64,000 nucleotides of DNA. Source: a virus. Within the stretch, counting starts at the first letter, position 1, and every line of letters begins with the position of its first letter. Both the position numbers and the translations under genes were made by a program. The stretch is from positions 1 through 64,000 of IMG/VR virus record IMGVR_UViG_3300042691_038416; one strand, written 5' to 3'. Positions 17,959 through 26,688 of the stretch are shown one piece after another. Under the pieces are notes generated by a model. It was not told where the DNA came from and ran no database searches. It saw only the letters and a program-made list of their open reading frames with translations.

Positions 17959-18504
17959 TTACTTAAGTGTAAATCTAGTTGTACTTTGTAAAATAGGTAC
18001 ATTTAATAAATTAATTGATACACCAATAAGAGGTTTTCCATTTAAAACATTTACACCACCAAATAATCCATATCTAGAATATCCTACAATAGCTCCAATA
18101 GGAACAGATCCCATTAACTCACCATTAGGATCAGGCACGACACCAACATTAAATCCACCACCAAAGAAAAATCTATTTTCAACAGTAATTGAACTATCTT
18201 GATGTATAACTCCATTAGCAAAAGAGAAAATATAACTATATCCAACATAAATTGGTGTTGTTAATCTCCAGTTTCCATCAATTTTTTCAACTTGAGTGAA
18301 AGTTAATTGTAAGGCTGGAGTACGTACCTTCATAGATACGGTAATGTCTGGGATAACTCTAAATCTATCTGCTGTACTATCTATAGTAATAGCTTTATAA
18401 GATTTATTAGTAACACGACCTTTTACTATATCTGGAGTAAAAGTTTGAGCGGAGCAAAAGCTTACAGTTAATAGTAAGCTCATTAATAATAATAGTTTTT
18501 TCAT
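17959..18504 (-). CDS. Secreted or outer-membrane protein of the lysis region
   Basis: The signal peptide MKKLLLLMSLLLTVSFCSAQ ends at a SAQ-type site typical of Bacteroidota exported proteins. The remaining ~160 residues are beta-rich with Gly/aromatic strands (FFFGGGFNVGVV, RYGLFGGVNVL), like a small outer-membrane barrel or lipocalin-like fold. It follows the holin-like gene, so a spanin-like or envelope role during lysis is possible. Terminators bracket it on both sides. Confidence 0.75.
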   Translation of the reverse strand: MKKLLLLMSLLLTVSFCSAQTFTPDIVKGRVTNKSYKAITIDSTADRFRVIPDITVSMKVRTPALQLTFTQVEKIDGNWRLTTPIYVGYSYIFSFANGVIHQDSSITVENRFFFGGGFNVGVVPDPNGELMGSVPIGAIVGYSRYGLFGGVNVLNGKPLIGVSINLLNVPILQSTTRFTLK

Positions 18505-18516
18505 TTTTAAAATTGT

Positions 18517-18540
18517 TAAAAAAGTCCGCTTTCGCGGACT
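18517..18540 (-). terminator. Rho-independent terminator
   Basis: Stem AGTCCGC/GCGGACT with a GAAA tetraloop followed by TTTTTT, between the holin-like and secreted-protein genes. Because it precedes the secreted gene with no class A or B motif, read-through may control that gene. Confidence 0.88.
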
Positions 18541-18559
18541 TTAGTTTTTGTAAATTTAA

Positions 18560-18742
18560 TTATTTCAGTTTTGTAGAAGCTGCTACACGGAAATAAATAG
18601 CACCGGCAGCACCAGCGATTGTTAAAATATCTGCTAAAGTAGCGTCAACATCAAATCCAGCTAATCTAGAAATGATTGGAGCAAGAGTTACTAATACTGA
18701 CCAAATCGTCTTTGATTGGATCCATGATTTTACATCTGTCAT
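18560..18742 (-). CDS. Holin-like small membrane protein
   Basis: This 60-aa protein has two hydrophobic stretches (IWSVLVTLAPIISRLAGF and DILTIAGAAGAIYFRVAA) separated by a short acidic turn, and a Lys C terminus. That is the plan of small phage holins that place pores in the inner membrane. It lies next to a papain-like protease and a secreted protein. A class A motif gives late expression. Confidence 0.7.
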   Translation of the reverse strand: MTDVKSWIQSKTIWSVLVTLAPIISRLAGFDVDATLADILTIAGAAGAIYFRVAASTKLK

Positions 18743-18764
18743 AATTTTAATTTTTTAATGTTTA

Positions 18765-18774
18765 TTATAAATAT
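18765..18774 (-). promoter_or_regulatory. Class A late-type motif
   Basis: Sense strand AATATTTATAATAAACATT, about 23 nt before the holin-like gene. Confidence 0.55.
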
Positions 18775-18791
18775 TGTAAAAAATTTAAAGG

Positions 18792-19625
18792 TTACGATAC
18801 TACTTTTTGTATTACCCAAAAGTCATCTGCTAAATTGCGATTTAATAAGTAATCATAAGGCATATAGAAATGACCTTTGTCACCCCATTTAGTACCCCAT
18901 GAATTTCTAACTATAAAACATTCTGTTTCATCATCATATCCCATCACAATAACCGCGTGACCTCCTAATGATCTTTCATTAGGACCAGGCATAGGCATTT
19001 TACCAGTTTTAGCTACTTCTTTAGTTTGAAAACTTTCATAAACAGCAAAACCACATACAAATGGATGACCTGAGGCTAAACATGATTTAAAGTCATATAA
19101 CGAACGAGTTAAACGTTCATATTTTACGGCTTTATTACCATCAGCGTCTTTATATGAGCTTTCTGTGGGTTTATTTTTGAATTTTTCTATAGCGTATGGC
19201 CAATATTTTTCTTCACAGGTACCTACTTTATTAATTGATTTAACTGTGTTTCTAAGAGTAGCTCCACTATCTCTATCAACATTACCTTCTAACAATCTAG
19301 TGTTATAATATATAAATAATCTAGAAGGAACAAATAAAGGATCATTTTGTTTAACTAATTCAAAAGCGAAAGCAGTTGATATAGCATTTGCTGTACAACT
19401 ACCTAAAGATCCTTGATCAAAAATTGCTACTTTATCTGTTCTTAAATCTACCTTAGTAGGTAGTTTTTTCATTTTCTTTGGTAAAGAAAACATTATATCA
19501 CGTTGATCAGGAACATCTGGGGTCCATCCAAAAAATGCTTTACTTTTAGGTTGTAGTTTATCTACTGCTTTAGTTTTAGGAGCAGCTTTCTTAGAGGGTG
19601 TTTTAGTTACTTTTTTCTTGGCCAT
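18792..19625 (-). CDS. Papain-like (C1A) cysteine protease
   Basis: The catalytic set is complete: QGSLGSCTANA (Cys77), LGGHAVIVMGY (His223) and IVRNSWGTKWGDKG (Asn241), in the order of C1A peptidases. A 30-residue Lys/Ala/Pro-rich N terminus precedes the domain, with no signal peptide. The target could be host proteins or a phage protein during head maturation or lysis; the sequence does not say. It lies between a holin-like gene and an early-type gene. Confidence 0.88.
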   Translation of the reverse strand: MAKKKVTKTPSKKAAPKTKAVDKLQPKSKAFFGWTPDVPDQRDIMFSLPKKMKKLPTKVDLRTDKVAIFDQGSLGSCTANAISTAFAFELVKQNDPLFVPSRLFIYYNTRLLEGNVDRDSGATLRNTVKSINKVGTCEEKYWPYAIEKFKNKPTESSYKDADGNKAVKYERLTRSLYDFKSCLASGHPFVCGFAVYESFQTKEVAKTGKMPMPGPNERSLGGHAVIVMGYDDETECFIVRNSWGTKWGDKGHFYMPYDYLLNRNLADDFWVIQKVVS

Positions 19626-19634
19626 AATATTTTA

Positions 19635-19644
19635 TAATAAATAT
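19635..19644 (-). promoter_or_regulatory. Degenerate class A-like motif
   Basis: Sense strand AAATATTTATTATAAAATATT before the protease gene has one mismatch to the class A core. TTGGATTCC also lies 12 nt upstream of TATAAAAT here, but that overlaps coding sequence, so the class is ambiguous. Confidence 0.35.
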
Positions 19645-20127
19645 TTATGGAATCCAAGACGGTTTATTGTTTAATTTTTTCCAACTTAAACCTTTAACAC
19701 CTATTTTATCTTCAATATAGAATTTCTTATATGCCTCTATTGTATCTGGTAATTTATATTCTTCAGGCATACATTGTGGTGGAGGAATAAATTCTGTTGT
19801 TGGAATTTTACCATCTAAAAGATGTTTGTTTACTCTAACCCATTCTAATACATTTTCAGTAGCGTGAGTTTTACCATAGCGTTTTTTAAATTCACTGCAT
19901 ATTTCAAACCCATGATTTAATAACCAATCTACATGATGTATAGACTGACGAGTCCATTTTGTTGATGGATGATTATAATGAGCTTTTTTATATGGAGCCC
20001 AATGTCCATAATGCCAAAATGTAGTACATAACATTTGAGCACTTTCAATTTGCATTTTTCTAATGTGGTCATCAGCTAATTCTCTAGCAGCCACAATTGG
20101 ATCTTCATTGATATAAAATATGTTCAT
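19645..20127 (-). CDS. Conserved phage protein, function unknown (160 aa)
   Basis: The N terminus MNIFYINEDPIVAARELADD, then IESAQMLCTTFWHYG, NHPSTKWTRQS and PQCMPEEYK, resemble a family I remember in T4-like phages and giant viruses (hypothetical, sometimes linked to pyrimidine-dimer glycosylase by name only). Conserved His, Asp and Arg sites suggest an enzyme. A class B promoter precedes it, so expression is likely early/middle. Confidence 0.72.
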   Translation of the reverse strand: MNIFYINEDPIVAARELADDHIRKMQIESAQMLCTTFWHYGHWAPYKKAHYNHPSTKWTRQSIHHVDWLLNHGFEICSEFKKRYGKTHATENVLEWVRVNKHLLDGKIPTTEFIPPPQCMPEEYKLPDTIEAYKKFYIEDKIGVKGLSWKKLNNKPSWIP

Positions 20128-20144
20128 AACCTTAATTTTATTTA

Positions 20145-20173
20145 AATATAAAAAAGGCCTCCGAGGAGGCCTA
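20145..20173 (-). promoter_or_regulatory. Class B promoter nested in a terminator
   Basis: TAGGCCTCC, 12 nt, TTTATATT on the minus strand. The whole box and spacer form the terminator stem of the upstream gene. Confidence 0.6.
20150..20172 (-). terminator. Rho-independent terminator
   Basis: Stem AGGCCTC/GAGGCCT with a CTCG loop followed by TTTTTT after the 206-aa gene. Confidence 0.85.
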
Positions 20174-20196
20174 ACTTTATAAAAAAATTTGAAAAA

Positions 20197-20817
20197 TTAC
20201 TTTTTCTTGGTAGCTAATTTAGTAGCGGTAGCATACATTTTAGCTTTTTCTTCTTTAGACTTACCAAAGCTCTTAGATTTTTTCATGCTTTTCACAATAT
20301 CTTCTTTTTTCTCTTTTTGAGCAGCAGTCATTTTCTTTTTAGCTTCTTCTAATTTAGCATTATATTCAGTTTCTGAAATGATGCCTGCTCTTTTTTGCAT
20401 AAGCAACATTTGTTCTTCATTTAATGAATCTTCTTCTAATTGAGGACCAGCTGGAGGATCAATGGTAACTTCGTCAACTACTCCTTCTTCTTCTAAACCA
20501 TCTTTTACAACTTCTTTCTCATCACCTTTACCAGCTTTATTTTTCATTTTTTCAAGAAGTCTTTCAGTTTTTTTCTTGTAACTTTCAAGAGCTTTAACTT
20601 CTTTTTTAAGTTCATTAAGTTTAGACTGATCAATCATTTCATGCATTGTTTCATCTAAACCTTCTAAATTAATTTTTTTCTCACGAATAGCAATAGCTTC
20701 TTCACAAGCTCTAATTTTAGCTTCTTGAGCTGCGATATTACCTGATGCCTCTACTTCACGAATATATTCTTGAATTGATTCTCTAATAAGTTGTCTAAGT
20801 TGGGTATTTTGATCCAT
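20197..20817 (-). CDS. KEEI-leader coiled-coil protein (206 aa)
   Basis: The leader is LRQLIRESIQEYIRE followed by a long Glu/Lys coiled coil (residues about 35-105), an acidic linker and a Lys-rich basic tail (KKMTAAQKEKKEDIVKSMKK). An internal SLNEEQMLLMQKRAGII segment recurs in related late proteins. It is a likely virion or scaffold component. Class A motif upstream, strong terminator downstream. Confidence 0.75.
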   Translation of the reverse strand: MDQNTQLRQLIRESIQEYIREVEASGNIAAQEAKIRACEEAIAIREKKINLEGLDETMHEMIDQSKLNELKKEVKALESYKKKTERLLEKMKNKAGKGDEKEVVKDGLEEEGVVDEVTIDPPAGPQLEEDSLNEEQMLLMQKRAGIISETEYNAKLEEAKKKMTAAQKEKKEDIVKSMKKSKSFGKSKEEKAKMYATATKLATKKK

Positions 20818-20832
20818 TATAAAATGTTTTTA

Positions 20833-20842
20833 TTATAAATAT
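20833..20842 (-). promoter_or_regulatory. Class A late-type motif
   Basis: Sense strand TATATATTTATAATAAAAACA, 14 nt before the 206-aa gene. Confidence 0.55.
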
Positions 20843-20853
20843 ATATGAGTTAA

Positions 20854-22140
20854 TTAAGATTTATGTATTTTTAACTTTAAATTACCTGTACCTTTTATAA
20901 CACGATGCCACATATGTCTAGGTATAGAAATTGATTCATTCATTGAAGTTGGTAATTGATTATCTAATTGGATTTTCCAATCTGTTTCACCAATAATTTC
21001 AATTACACGATCTTCATTATCACGATGCCACATTAATTCAATTGGATCTATATTTTCATTAAATTCACGAATAATATACTTATCAGTCACTTCTAAATCT
21101 CTATATGGTTTTTTATCCTCATCTAAACCTTCTAAACCAGTATCATCTTTAGTTAGATCTTTAGCGATCTGTTTCATTTCACCCATAGCCCAGTTACGCT
21201 GAGTAGATGTAAGTTTATTATTGATTAAATTTTCAATAAAACTAATGAATTCACTTTCACTTAATTTATATACTTCAGCGAAAAATAATTCTCTAACACG
21301 AGCATCATCTATGTTACTGTCAAGATATAAATCATTTAAGCCATCATAAATGAATTTACCATATTGGAAATCACGAGGTTCATTAGATACTTTATCTACT
21401 GCTCCTATGATTGCTTTATTTTGTTCTTTATCTCCACTAAAACCTTGTGTACCAACAATTTCATATAAACCTTTTACAATTTCATGAACTAACATTGGGA
21501 AACAAATAGCTCTAGCTTTAATAACAAAGCGATCTTCTTCTTCATCATAAACCATTTCACTTTCTCCACCAGGCATATTTTTATTTTGGGCGATCATAGC
21601 TAACAGCATAGCAATAGCATTTTCATCATCATATATGCCAAAAGATAATTTTAATATTTCACCGTACTTATCTACTAAAGTATCATCTAAAAGATCTAGA
21701 TATTCTCTAAATAAATAAAAAGCAAAAGCTCCACGAATAGAAGCACCTTGAGTAATACCATTAATAATACGACGTTTAGCCTTCATTAGATCAGGATCAC
21801 CTTCTCCAAAATTAGGATTGTTTACTTCTTCTTCATTAGGTTCAGGAGCTACATTTAAATTACCCATACTGACTATTTTAGCGTCAATTTTAATATTCGC
21901 GTAGTCAATAATAGGATAAGCTTGAGTAACCATATCAGCTGCCATACCTTCTAAAGCATCACGGTGACCATCTTCAGCCGCCACAATTTCACTTACTAAC
22001 TGTGATGAGCGAGATATAGTTTGCATTAATGACTTGTTACCAAGCATTTGTTTTAAAGATTCACCTGATTTGCCCTTTAAGGCAGCCATGGTCTCAGGTT
22101 TAAATATTTTTTCGTATTCTATTTCAAGTAAACGTCCCAT
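20854..22140 (-). CDS. Unknown late protein with C-terminal cupin-like segment (428 aa)
   Basis: The N-terminal 350 residues are helical and unrecognised. The last ~70 (IELMWHRDNEDRVIEIIGE and PRHMWHRVIKGTGNLKLKI) look like a small cupin-type beta barrel with His residues in place for metal binding. It overlaps the stop of the 83-aa KEEI-leader gene by one base and so is translationally coupled. A virion role is inferred from these neighbours. Confidence 0.72.
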   Translation of the reverse strand: MGRLLEIEYEKIFKPETMAALKGKSGESLKQMLGNKSLMQTISRSSQLVSEIVAAEDGHRDALEGMAADMVTQAYPIIDYANIKIDAKIVSMGNLNVAPEPNEEEVNNPNFGEGDPDLMKAKRRIINGITQGASIRGAFAFYLFREYLDLLDDTLVDKYGEILKLSFGIYDDENAIAMLLAMIAQNKNMPGGESEMVYDEEEDRFVIKARAICFPMLVHEIVKGLYEIVGTQGFSGDKEQNKAIIGAVDKVSNEPRDFQYGKFIYDGLNDLYLDSNIDDARVRELFFAEVYKLSESEFISFIENLINNKLTSTQRNWAMGEMKQIAKDLTKDDTGLEGLDEDKKPYRDLEVTDKYIIREFNENIDPIELMWHRDNEDRVIEIIGETDWKIQLDNQLPTSMNESISIPRHMWHRVIKGTGNLKLKIHKS

Positions 22141-22391
22141 TATTTTTTAAGTTTTAAAAAGCGTTGAGCTATTTTATTAGCTAATTCTTTTTCAGCTTCT
22201 GAAAGATTTTCATTTTTAGGTGTTGGTTTCACACCAGGAGCTGGTTTATCAAATCCTCTACGTTTTGGTGTAGTACCAGGTTTAGTAGTAGGAGGTGCTT
22301 CAATAGTTTCCTTTTCTTTAGCAGGAGCATTCTCAGCTAATATTGATGCTAATTCTTCTTGAATTATACGTCTCAAATCACTTACTTTCAT
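22140..22391 (-). CDS. Small KEEI-leader protein (83 aa)
   Basis: The leader LRRIIQEELASILAE is one of the best matches to the shared pattern. After it comes a Pro/Thr/Lys-rich disordered region (TTKPGTTPKRRGFDK) and a short C-terminal helix. If the leader were cut at ILAE, a 63-aa basic peptide would remain, similar in style to T4 internal peptides. It sits in a late unit behind the 856-aa gene with a 14-nt overlap. Confidence 0.7.
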   Translation of the reverse strand: MKVSDLRRIIQEELASILAENAPAKEKETIEAPPTTKPGTTPKRRGFDKPAPGVKPTPKNENLSEAEKELANKIAQRFLKLKK

Positions 22392-24948
22392 TTTTCTTAT
22401 TTTTTAGGTTTAATAAAATTTCTCTCATTTGTTGAGCTTCTTCAGGCATAGCAACTGAGTGGAATCTTACTAATGTTTTTAATTCTTCAGATATATTATT
22501 TTGTTGTAAAGAAGCTGCTAATTGACTTACTCTAGGTACTCTATAAGATGCATTTGCTGTTACAATATAATGTCTAGCGTCAGGTTGCATAGTGGCAAAT
22601 CCAATTACTCGTCCACTAGGTAATCTAAGTATATAAAATCTACTTTGACCAGCCGCTACCATTCCAGTTACTCTACCAATAGCATCTAAAGAAGCGTTTC
22701 TTCTAGTATATGGAGCTACGTTTCCTGCTTGTATTCTTGTTCTTATATTAGCTGGTAAAGTATTAAATCCAGCTGTTAATCCTGCGTTTTCAATAGCTGT
22801 CGCTACATCTGCATTAACTTCTCCTCCGGCTGCGGGGGCTGCTGCGGGTGCAGCTACTCTTGCTCCTGTTGGTCTACCTCTTCTTCCTGCCGCTGGAGCC
22901 GCGGCTGGAGCTGCTGGGGCAGCTTGTCCTAAAGCTCTAGCTACTTCATTTGGTTTAATGCTAGTTCTAATTAGTCGACCTGTTCTATCAGATACTACTT
23001 GACTGTTTCTTGGATCTTGAGTGTTTATAAGAACATGTTTTCCATCAATTACAGCTGGTCTAATTCTACTATTATCAATCATAGGAGGATTAGAAGCAAT
23101 AATACTTTTTTTCCATTCTGCTCTATAGCTATTATTTACTAAAGATAATAATTCCTCACTAGTGTAAGCTCTATTTTTACTTCTTAAATAATCAAAATAT
23201 ACTCTCCAATTACTTATGTTTTCACTAAAAGAATTACTATATGTTCTTGCTCTCCAGTTATTATCACTTCCATATATTCTACCTAAATCAAACCCACTTG
23301 CTGGAGAAGTAGTTATAGCGAATATTTGGTTAGATTCTGGGTTTGCTAGTACTACATATCCGCCTCTTGTTCTATTATCATATGGTGTGCTGTTTAATAT
23401 TCTATAAAAAGCATCTTTATCTAATTGTTTAGGAAGTTCATTTGCTTCAGAGAATACTAAGTTAACCGCATTTTCTTGGAAACCACTATTTTCTGATTCA
23501 TCTGATAAAGCATTTTGTACTTCTTCACTATCAAAAGGAATAGGTGTTATTTTACCATCTTCTAATTTATATGAAGAGAATGAATTAGAATCTAATATTA
23601 ATTTACCTGTGTCAGTATTCTTAATTAGAATAGCGGAGTTAGGATCTTCTTGAGCTTTAGTTAATACTGTATTAATGAATTCTTTACTAACAACATTATT
23701 AGTTGCTAGTTTTAAAAGATTATTAAATGGTATTTTATCAAGATCCGGGTACTCAGTTAAATATTTAGATGTACGAGCGTTTAATTTAATATTTGGATAA
23801 TCATCTTCAGCTGTATATAAACCAGCACTAACATCATCTCCAAAAGTTAATTTAACTATAGTATTACCATCTTTAGTAATATATAGTCTTTCATTAGATT
23901 CTAAATCCCATTTATTTAAAGCTACTAATAATTTTTTAACAGGGAATGGTAAATTTTCTTTAGATAATTCTTCTATTTTAATTCTATCACGTAAATTAGC
24001 AGTAATAGATTTTCTATCTTGATTTGAGAATTTATCCAAATGTTTTAATAAAAGAGTTGTATTTAATACTCCTGGAGTAACAGCTATAAATGTAGCTAAC
24101 TGTGGATATTGAGGTAAATATTTGGATACAAATTCTTCATCATTAATATCTGAGAATAAATTTCTTCCTTTCCTGGCTACTAAATATTGTTTTTTAGTTG
24201 GGAAAGGTAAATCTACCCACCTACGAATAGATATTTCTCCTCCACCTTTACCGTATACTTGAGTAGCCTTTTCAGTTGATGATAAAGGAATATATTTAAG
24301 TATATTTTTAATATTAGGTATATCTCTTAACCATGGTACTTCACTCATTAAAGAGCTAAAATTCATTGGTTGAGATTCATGAGGACTATTAGCTCTATTA
24401 GTATAAACGTATTTTTTATTTTCGTCTGGATTATCTCTAACTTGAATAGCTACAAAACTTAATTTGTCACTGTCTGATAAATTATCATTTTTAGCTAAAT
24501 AGAATGTAGGATATGATCTATCTTTACTATATCTATAATTAGAAAAAGAACCTCTGGTTATACACCAACGTTCACCTCTACCATAAGTTACACAATTATC
24601 TTCTTTACTGCCATTCCATATAGTGATATTATTATCATCATATACTACATCTGGTGTTGTATCTTCTCTATCATCATCAGCTCCTTCAGAAGATGTAACT
24701 AATTTAATAAGTTTAGATAATGAGTATTTACGTAAATCTTTTTCTTGTATTTTAGGTGAATTCTTTAACTGATCAAAACGTTGGATATATGATTCTAATT
24801 TAGCATCATCTATATCAATATTTAAATCATCAGCTTCTTCCTTGAATTTGTCCATTAATTTTTTTATTTCCCCAGATGAGTATTCATTGAGAGGAAATAA
24901 ATTATTCACAACATGGACTATAAATGAATGTATATTTTTCACAGGCAA
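22378..24948 (-). CDS. Large late protein with WCIT-type domain (856 aa)
   Basis: Residues about 100-200 contain ERWCITRGSF followed by PTFYLAKN, resembling a phage-associated domain with an invariant Trp-Cys. The C-terminal third has an Ala/Pro-rich linker with an AT-hook-like GRRGRPTG. The rest is unrecognised. The frame opens with a TTG codon (MPVKN) only 9 nt after a class A motif; the GTG at codon 3 is an alternative start. A virion or DNA-associated role is possible but unproven. Confidence 0.75.
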   Translation of the reverse strand: MPVKNIHSFIVHVVNNLFPLNEYSSGEIKKLMDKFKEEADDLNIDIDDAKLESYIQRFDQLKNSPKIQEKDLRKYSLSKLIKLVTSSEGADDDREDTTPDVVYDDNNITIWNGSKEDNCVTYGRGERWCITRGSFSNYRYSKDRSYPTFYLAKNDNLSDSDKLSFVAIQVRDNPDENKKYVYTNRANSPHESQPMNFSSLMSEVPWLRDIPNIKNILKYIPLSSTEKATQVYGKGGGEISIRRWVDLPFPTKKQYLVARKGRNLFSDINDEEFVSKYLPQYPQLATFIAVTPGVLNTTLLLKHLDKFSNQDRKSITANLRDRIKIEELSKENLPFPVKKLLVALNKWDLESNERLYITKDGNTIVKLTFGDDVSAGLYTAEDDYPNIKLNARTSKYLTEYPDLDKIPFNNLLKLATNNVVSKEFINTVLTKAQEDPNSAILIKNTDTGKLILDSNSFSSYKLEDGKITPIPFDSEEVQNALSDESENSGFQENAVNLVFSEANELPKQLDKDAFYRILNSTPYDNRTRGGYVVLANPESNQIFAITTSPASGFDLGRIYGSDNNWRARTYSNSFSENISNWRVYFDYLRSKNRAYTSEELLSLVNNSYRAEWKKSIIASNPPMIDNSRIRPAVIDGKHVLINTQDPRNSQVVSDRTGRLIRTSIKPNEVARALGQAAPAAPAAAPAAGRRGRPTGARVAAPAAAPAAGGEVNADVATAIENAGLTAGFNTLPANIRTRIQAGNVAPYTRRNASLDAIGRVTGMVAAGQSRFYILRLPSGRVIGFATMQPDARHYIVTANASYRVPRVSQLAASLQQNNISEELKTLVRFHSVAMPEEAQQMREILLNLKNKKNESK

Positions 24949-24956
24949 AATATTTG

Positions 24957-24966
24957 TTATAAATAT
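24957..24966 (-). promoter_or_regulatory. Class A late-type motif
   Basis: Sense strand ATATATTTATAACAAATATT ends a few nt before the proposed TTG start of the 856-aa gene. A promoter this close would give an almost leaderless transcript. Confidence 0.5.
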
Positions 24967-24968
24967 AT

Positions 24969-25235
24969 TTATTCTTTAGGCAAAAACCAATTAGAACACC
25001 ATTTAGTTGGATCTTTTATTTGATTACCCTCATCATCAACTAATTCTGCTGTGCCTTTATATTCTTGATATTTTTTATTTTTACACATGTGTTTTTCATC
25101 TTCCATGTAATGATATTTACAAACAGCGCAACTAAAACCTATAGGAGAATACATGTATGGAGGATATTCTTCTCCTTCATGTTCTTTTAATCTAGTTTTA
25201 GATACCCAATCTGTTATGTTAAATTCTTTTTTCAT
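24969..25235 (-). CDS. Small Cys-rich, possibly metal-binding protein
   Basis: This 88-aa protein has the pattern FSCAVCKYHY, HMCKNKKY and KWCSNWF, giving four spaced Cys residues (C-x2-C, C, C) as in small Fe-S or zinc proteins. It starts in the overlap with the DUF5872 gene (4 nt), making it part of that unit. Confidence 0.72.
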   Translation of the reverse strand: MKKEFNITDWVSKTRLKEHEGEEYPPYMYSPIGFSCAVCKYHYMEDEKHMCKNKKYQEYKGTAELVDDEGNQIKDPTKWCSNWFLPKE

Positions 25236-25654
25236 TTTGTTTTACCCCATTTTTTACCTTTACCTGGTTGCCCACATTGAGCTGGTGTTGGACGACATGA
25301 TGGATATTTAGCACGTTTTTCACCTTTTTTTCTACCACATGCCTTACATTTTTTTCTACCTGTTTTTTTATCTTTACGACAAGTATTACAATCTACCCAA
25401 CCACCTTCTTTACCTGAGGTACCTTGACGTTTGAACCATTTATGAAGTGATTCGTCTTCTTGAATAATTTCTTTAATTATTTCTTTTAATTCTTCCTCTT
25501 TTATACCTTTCCAAATTTTACCTTGGCGACATCTAACAACAGCACCTGATTTATAAGCAGATGGTTTATCGAACTTACGATCAGCAATACGTAAACATCT
25601 GTCACGTTTTGCTTTTTCTTCAAGTAGTTGTATAATTATATCTTTTAAATTCAT
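25232..25654 (-). CDS. DUF5872-like Cys-rich basic protein
   Basis: This 140-aa protein ends in a Cys/Lys-rich module (WVDCNTCRKDKKTGRKKC, then KACGRKKGEKRAKYPSCR and PTPAQCGQ) that I associate with DUF5872 of phages and giant viruses; function unknown. The module probably binds zinc and nucleic acid. Residues about 55-68 (ELKEIIKEIIQEDES) carry an internal copy of the KEEI-type pattern. The gene couples by overlap to the amidase and the 88-aa protein. Confidence 0.75.
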   Translation of the reverse strand: MNLKDIIIQLLEEKAKRDRCLRIADRKFDKPSAYKSGAVVRCRQGKIWKGIKEEELKEIIKEIIQEDESLHKWFKRQGTSGKEGGWVDCNTCRKDKKTGRKKCKACGRKKGEKRAKYPSCRPTPAQCGQPGKGKKWGKTK

Positions 25655-26310
25655 AATGATTTAAGCATTTCAATCATCTTAGGGTGAGGATAAATATCTA
25701 CTTTATCATAACGTACACTATTATGAGTATATACACCTGCTTCACCTCTTAAGGCCCTAGGTGTTACATCCCAAATATCATCATTATATGTCAAAGGAAT
25801 ATTCCATCTTTGTTTCCAATAAACTAATAGTTCTTTTACTGATTGAATTTGAGCATCAGTATAATTATGGAAATATTTAAATCCTCTAAATGGTGTTGCT
25901 AATTCAATTATTTCTTCTTCAGGTACAACCGTATTAGCCCAACTGTAGAATTTAGTATTTTTGCGAACTAATTGGCCCCAGTTACAAATTTCAACACCAA
26001 TTGAAATTTTGTCTAAGGACTTATATGGTAAATCAAATTTATGAAATGTAGATTCTTTTAAACCTAAATGATAAGCCCAAAATCTAGATGAATATCCTTG
26101 TACTACTTGACCATCAAAATGTGTATTGCCTTTTTTAGGTTTTCCACCAACAACAATACAAGTAGCAATTCTTTCTTTATTACTTTCCCAATCTTTATAA
26201 GTACCAAATGGATTAGAATTACCAGCGGTATGATGTAAATAAATTTGTACTTTTTGAGTCTCAGTAGGGATATACTGAGTTTGAGGGAAGTTATATTGAG
26301 TAATAGTCAT
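25651..26310 (-). CDS. Endolysin: N-acetylmuramoyl-L-alanine amidase
   Basis: The zinc and catalytic pattern of the amidase_2/PGRP fold is visible: IYLHHTAGN (His26, His27), WAYHLG, ISIGVEICNWG and VYTHNSVRYDKVDIYPHP. The 219-aa length with no signal peptide fits a cytoplasmic lysin released by a holin. It lies away from the holin-like gene at 18.6 kb but in the same direction and late region. Confidence 0.88.
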   Translation of the reverse strand: MTITQYNFPQTQYIPTETQKVQIYLHHTAGNSNPFGTYKDWESNKERIATCIVVGGKPKKGNTHFDGQVVQGYSSRFWAYHLGLKESTFHKFDLPYKSLDKISIGVEICNWGQLVRKNTKFYSWANTVVPEEEIIELATPFRGFKYFHNYTDAQIQSVKELLVYWKQRWNIPLTYNDDIWDVTPRALRGEAGVYTHNSVRYDKVDIYPHPKMIEMLKSL

Positions 26311-26687
26311 TATATACCTATATTAATTAATTGAGGTTCCTTCACAACAAACTTAACTACTCCTCTTATTTTATTTATATTACTTATTATTTGATTAATA
26401 GTATCTATATCAAATTGTCCAAATTTAGTGTATGGATATGGGTCTACTTTAATAACTACTCTATCATATTTGTATCCAGGTTTAGGAACATTAGGTATAT
26501 ATTCTTCAGTATCCATAGTTGTAACACCAGTCACAGAACGGATGTCTGAGAATATTTGTGTTTGAGTTTTCTTTTTTAAATTAGTAACTAATAAACCTTC
26601 AATTTTATATAATTTAGAAGCAGAATCCTCACGTAATGTTTTACGTATTTCCTCTTTAATATATTTTTTAAATTCTGATTTATTCAT
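26310..26687 (-). CDS. KEEI-leader protein with small alpha/beta domain (125 aa)
   Basis: The leader FKKYIKEEIRKTLREDSAS is the clearest match to the shared pattern. It is followed by a ~100-residue ferredoxin-like alpha/beta domain (LVTNLKKKTQTQIFSDIR, VVIKVDPYPYTKFG). It sits between a KEEI-leader gene and the amidase, coupled by a one-base overlap with the amidase. A virion protein is inferred. Confidence 0.75.
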   Translation of the reverse strand: MNKSEFKKYIKEEIRKTLREDSASKLYKIEGLLVTNLKKKTQTQIFSDIRSVTGVTTMDTEEYIPNVPKPGYKYDRVVIKVDPYPYTKFGQFDIDTINQIISNINKIRGVVKFVVKEPQLINIGI

Positions 26688-26688
26688 A

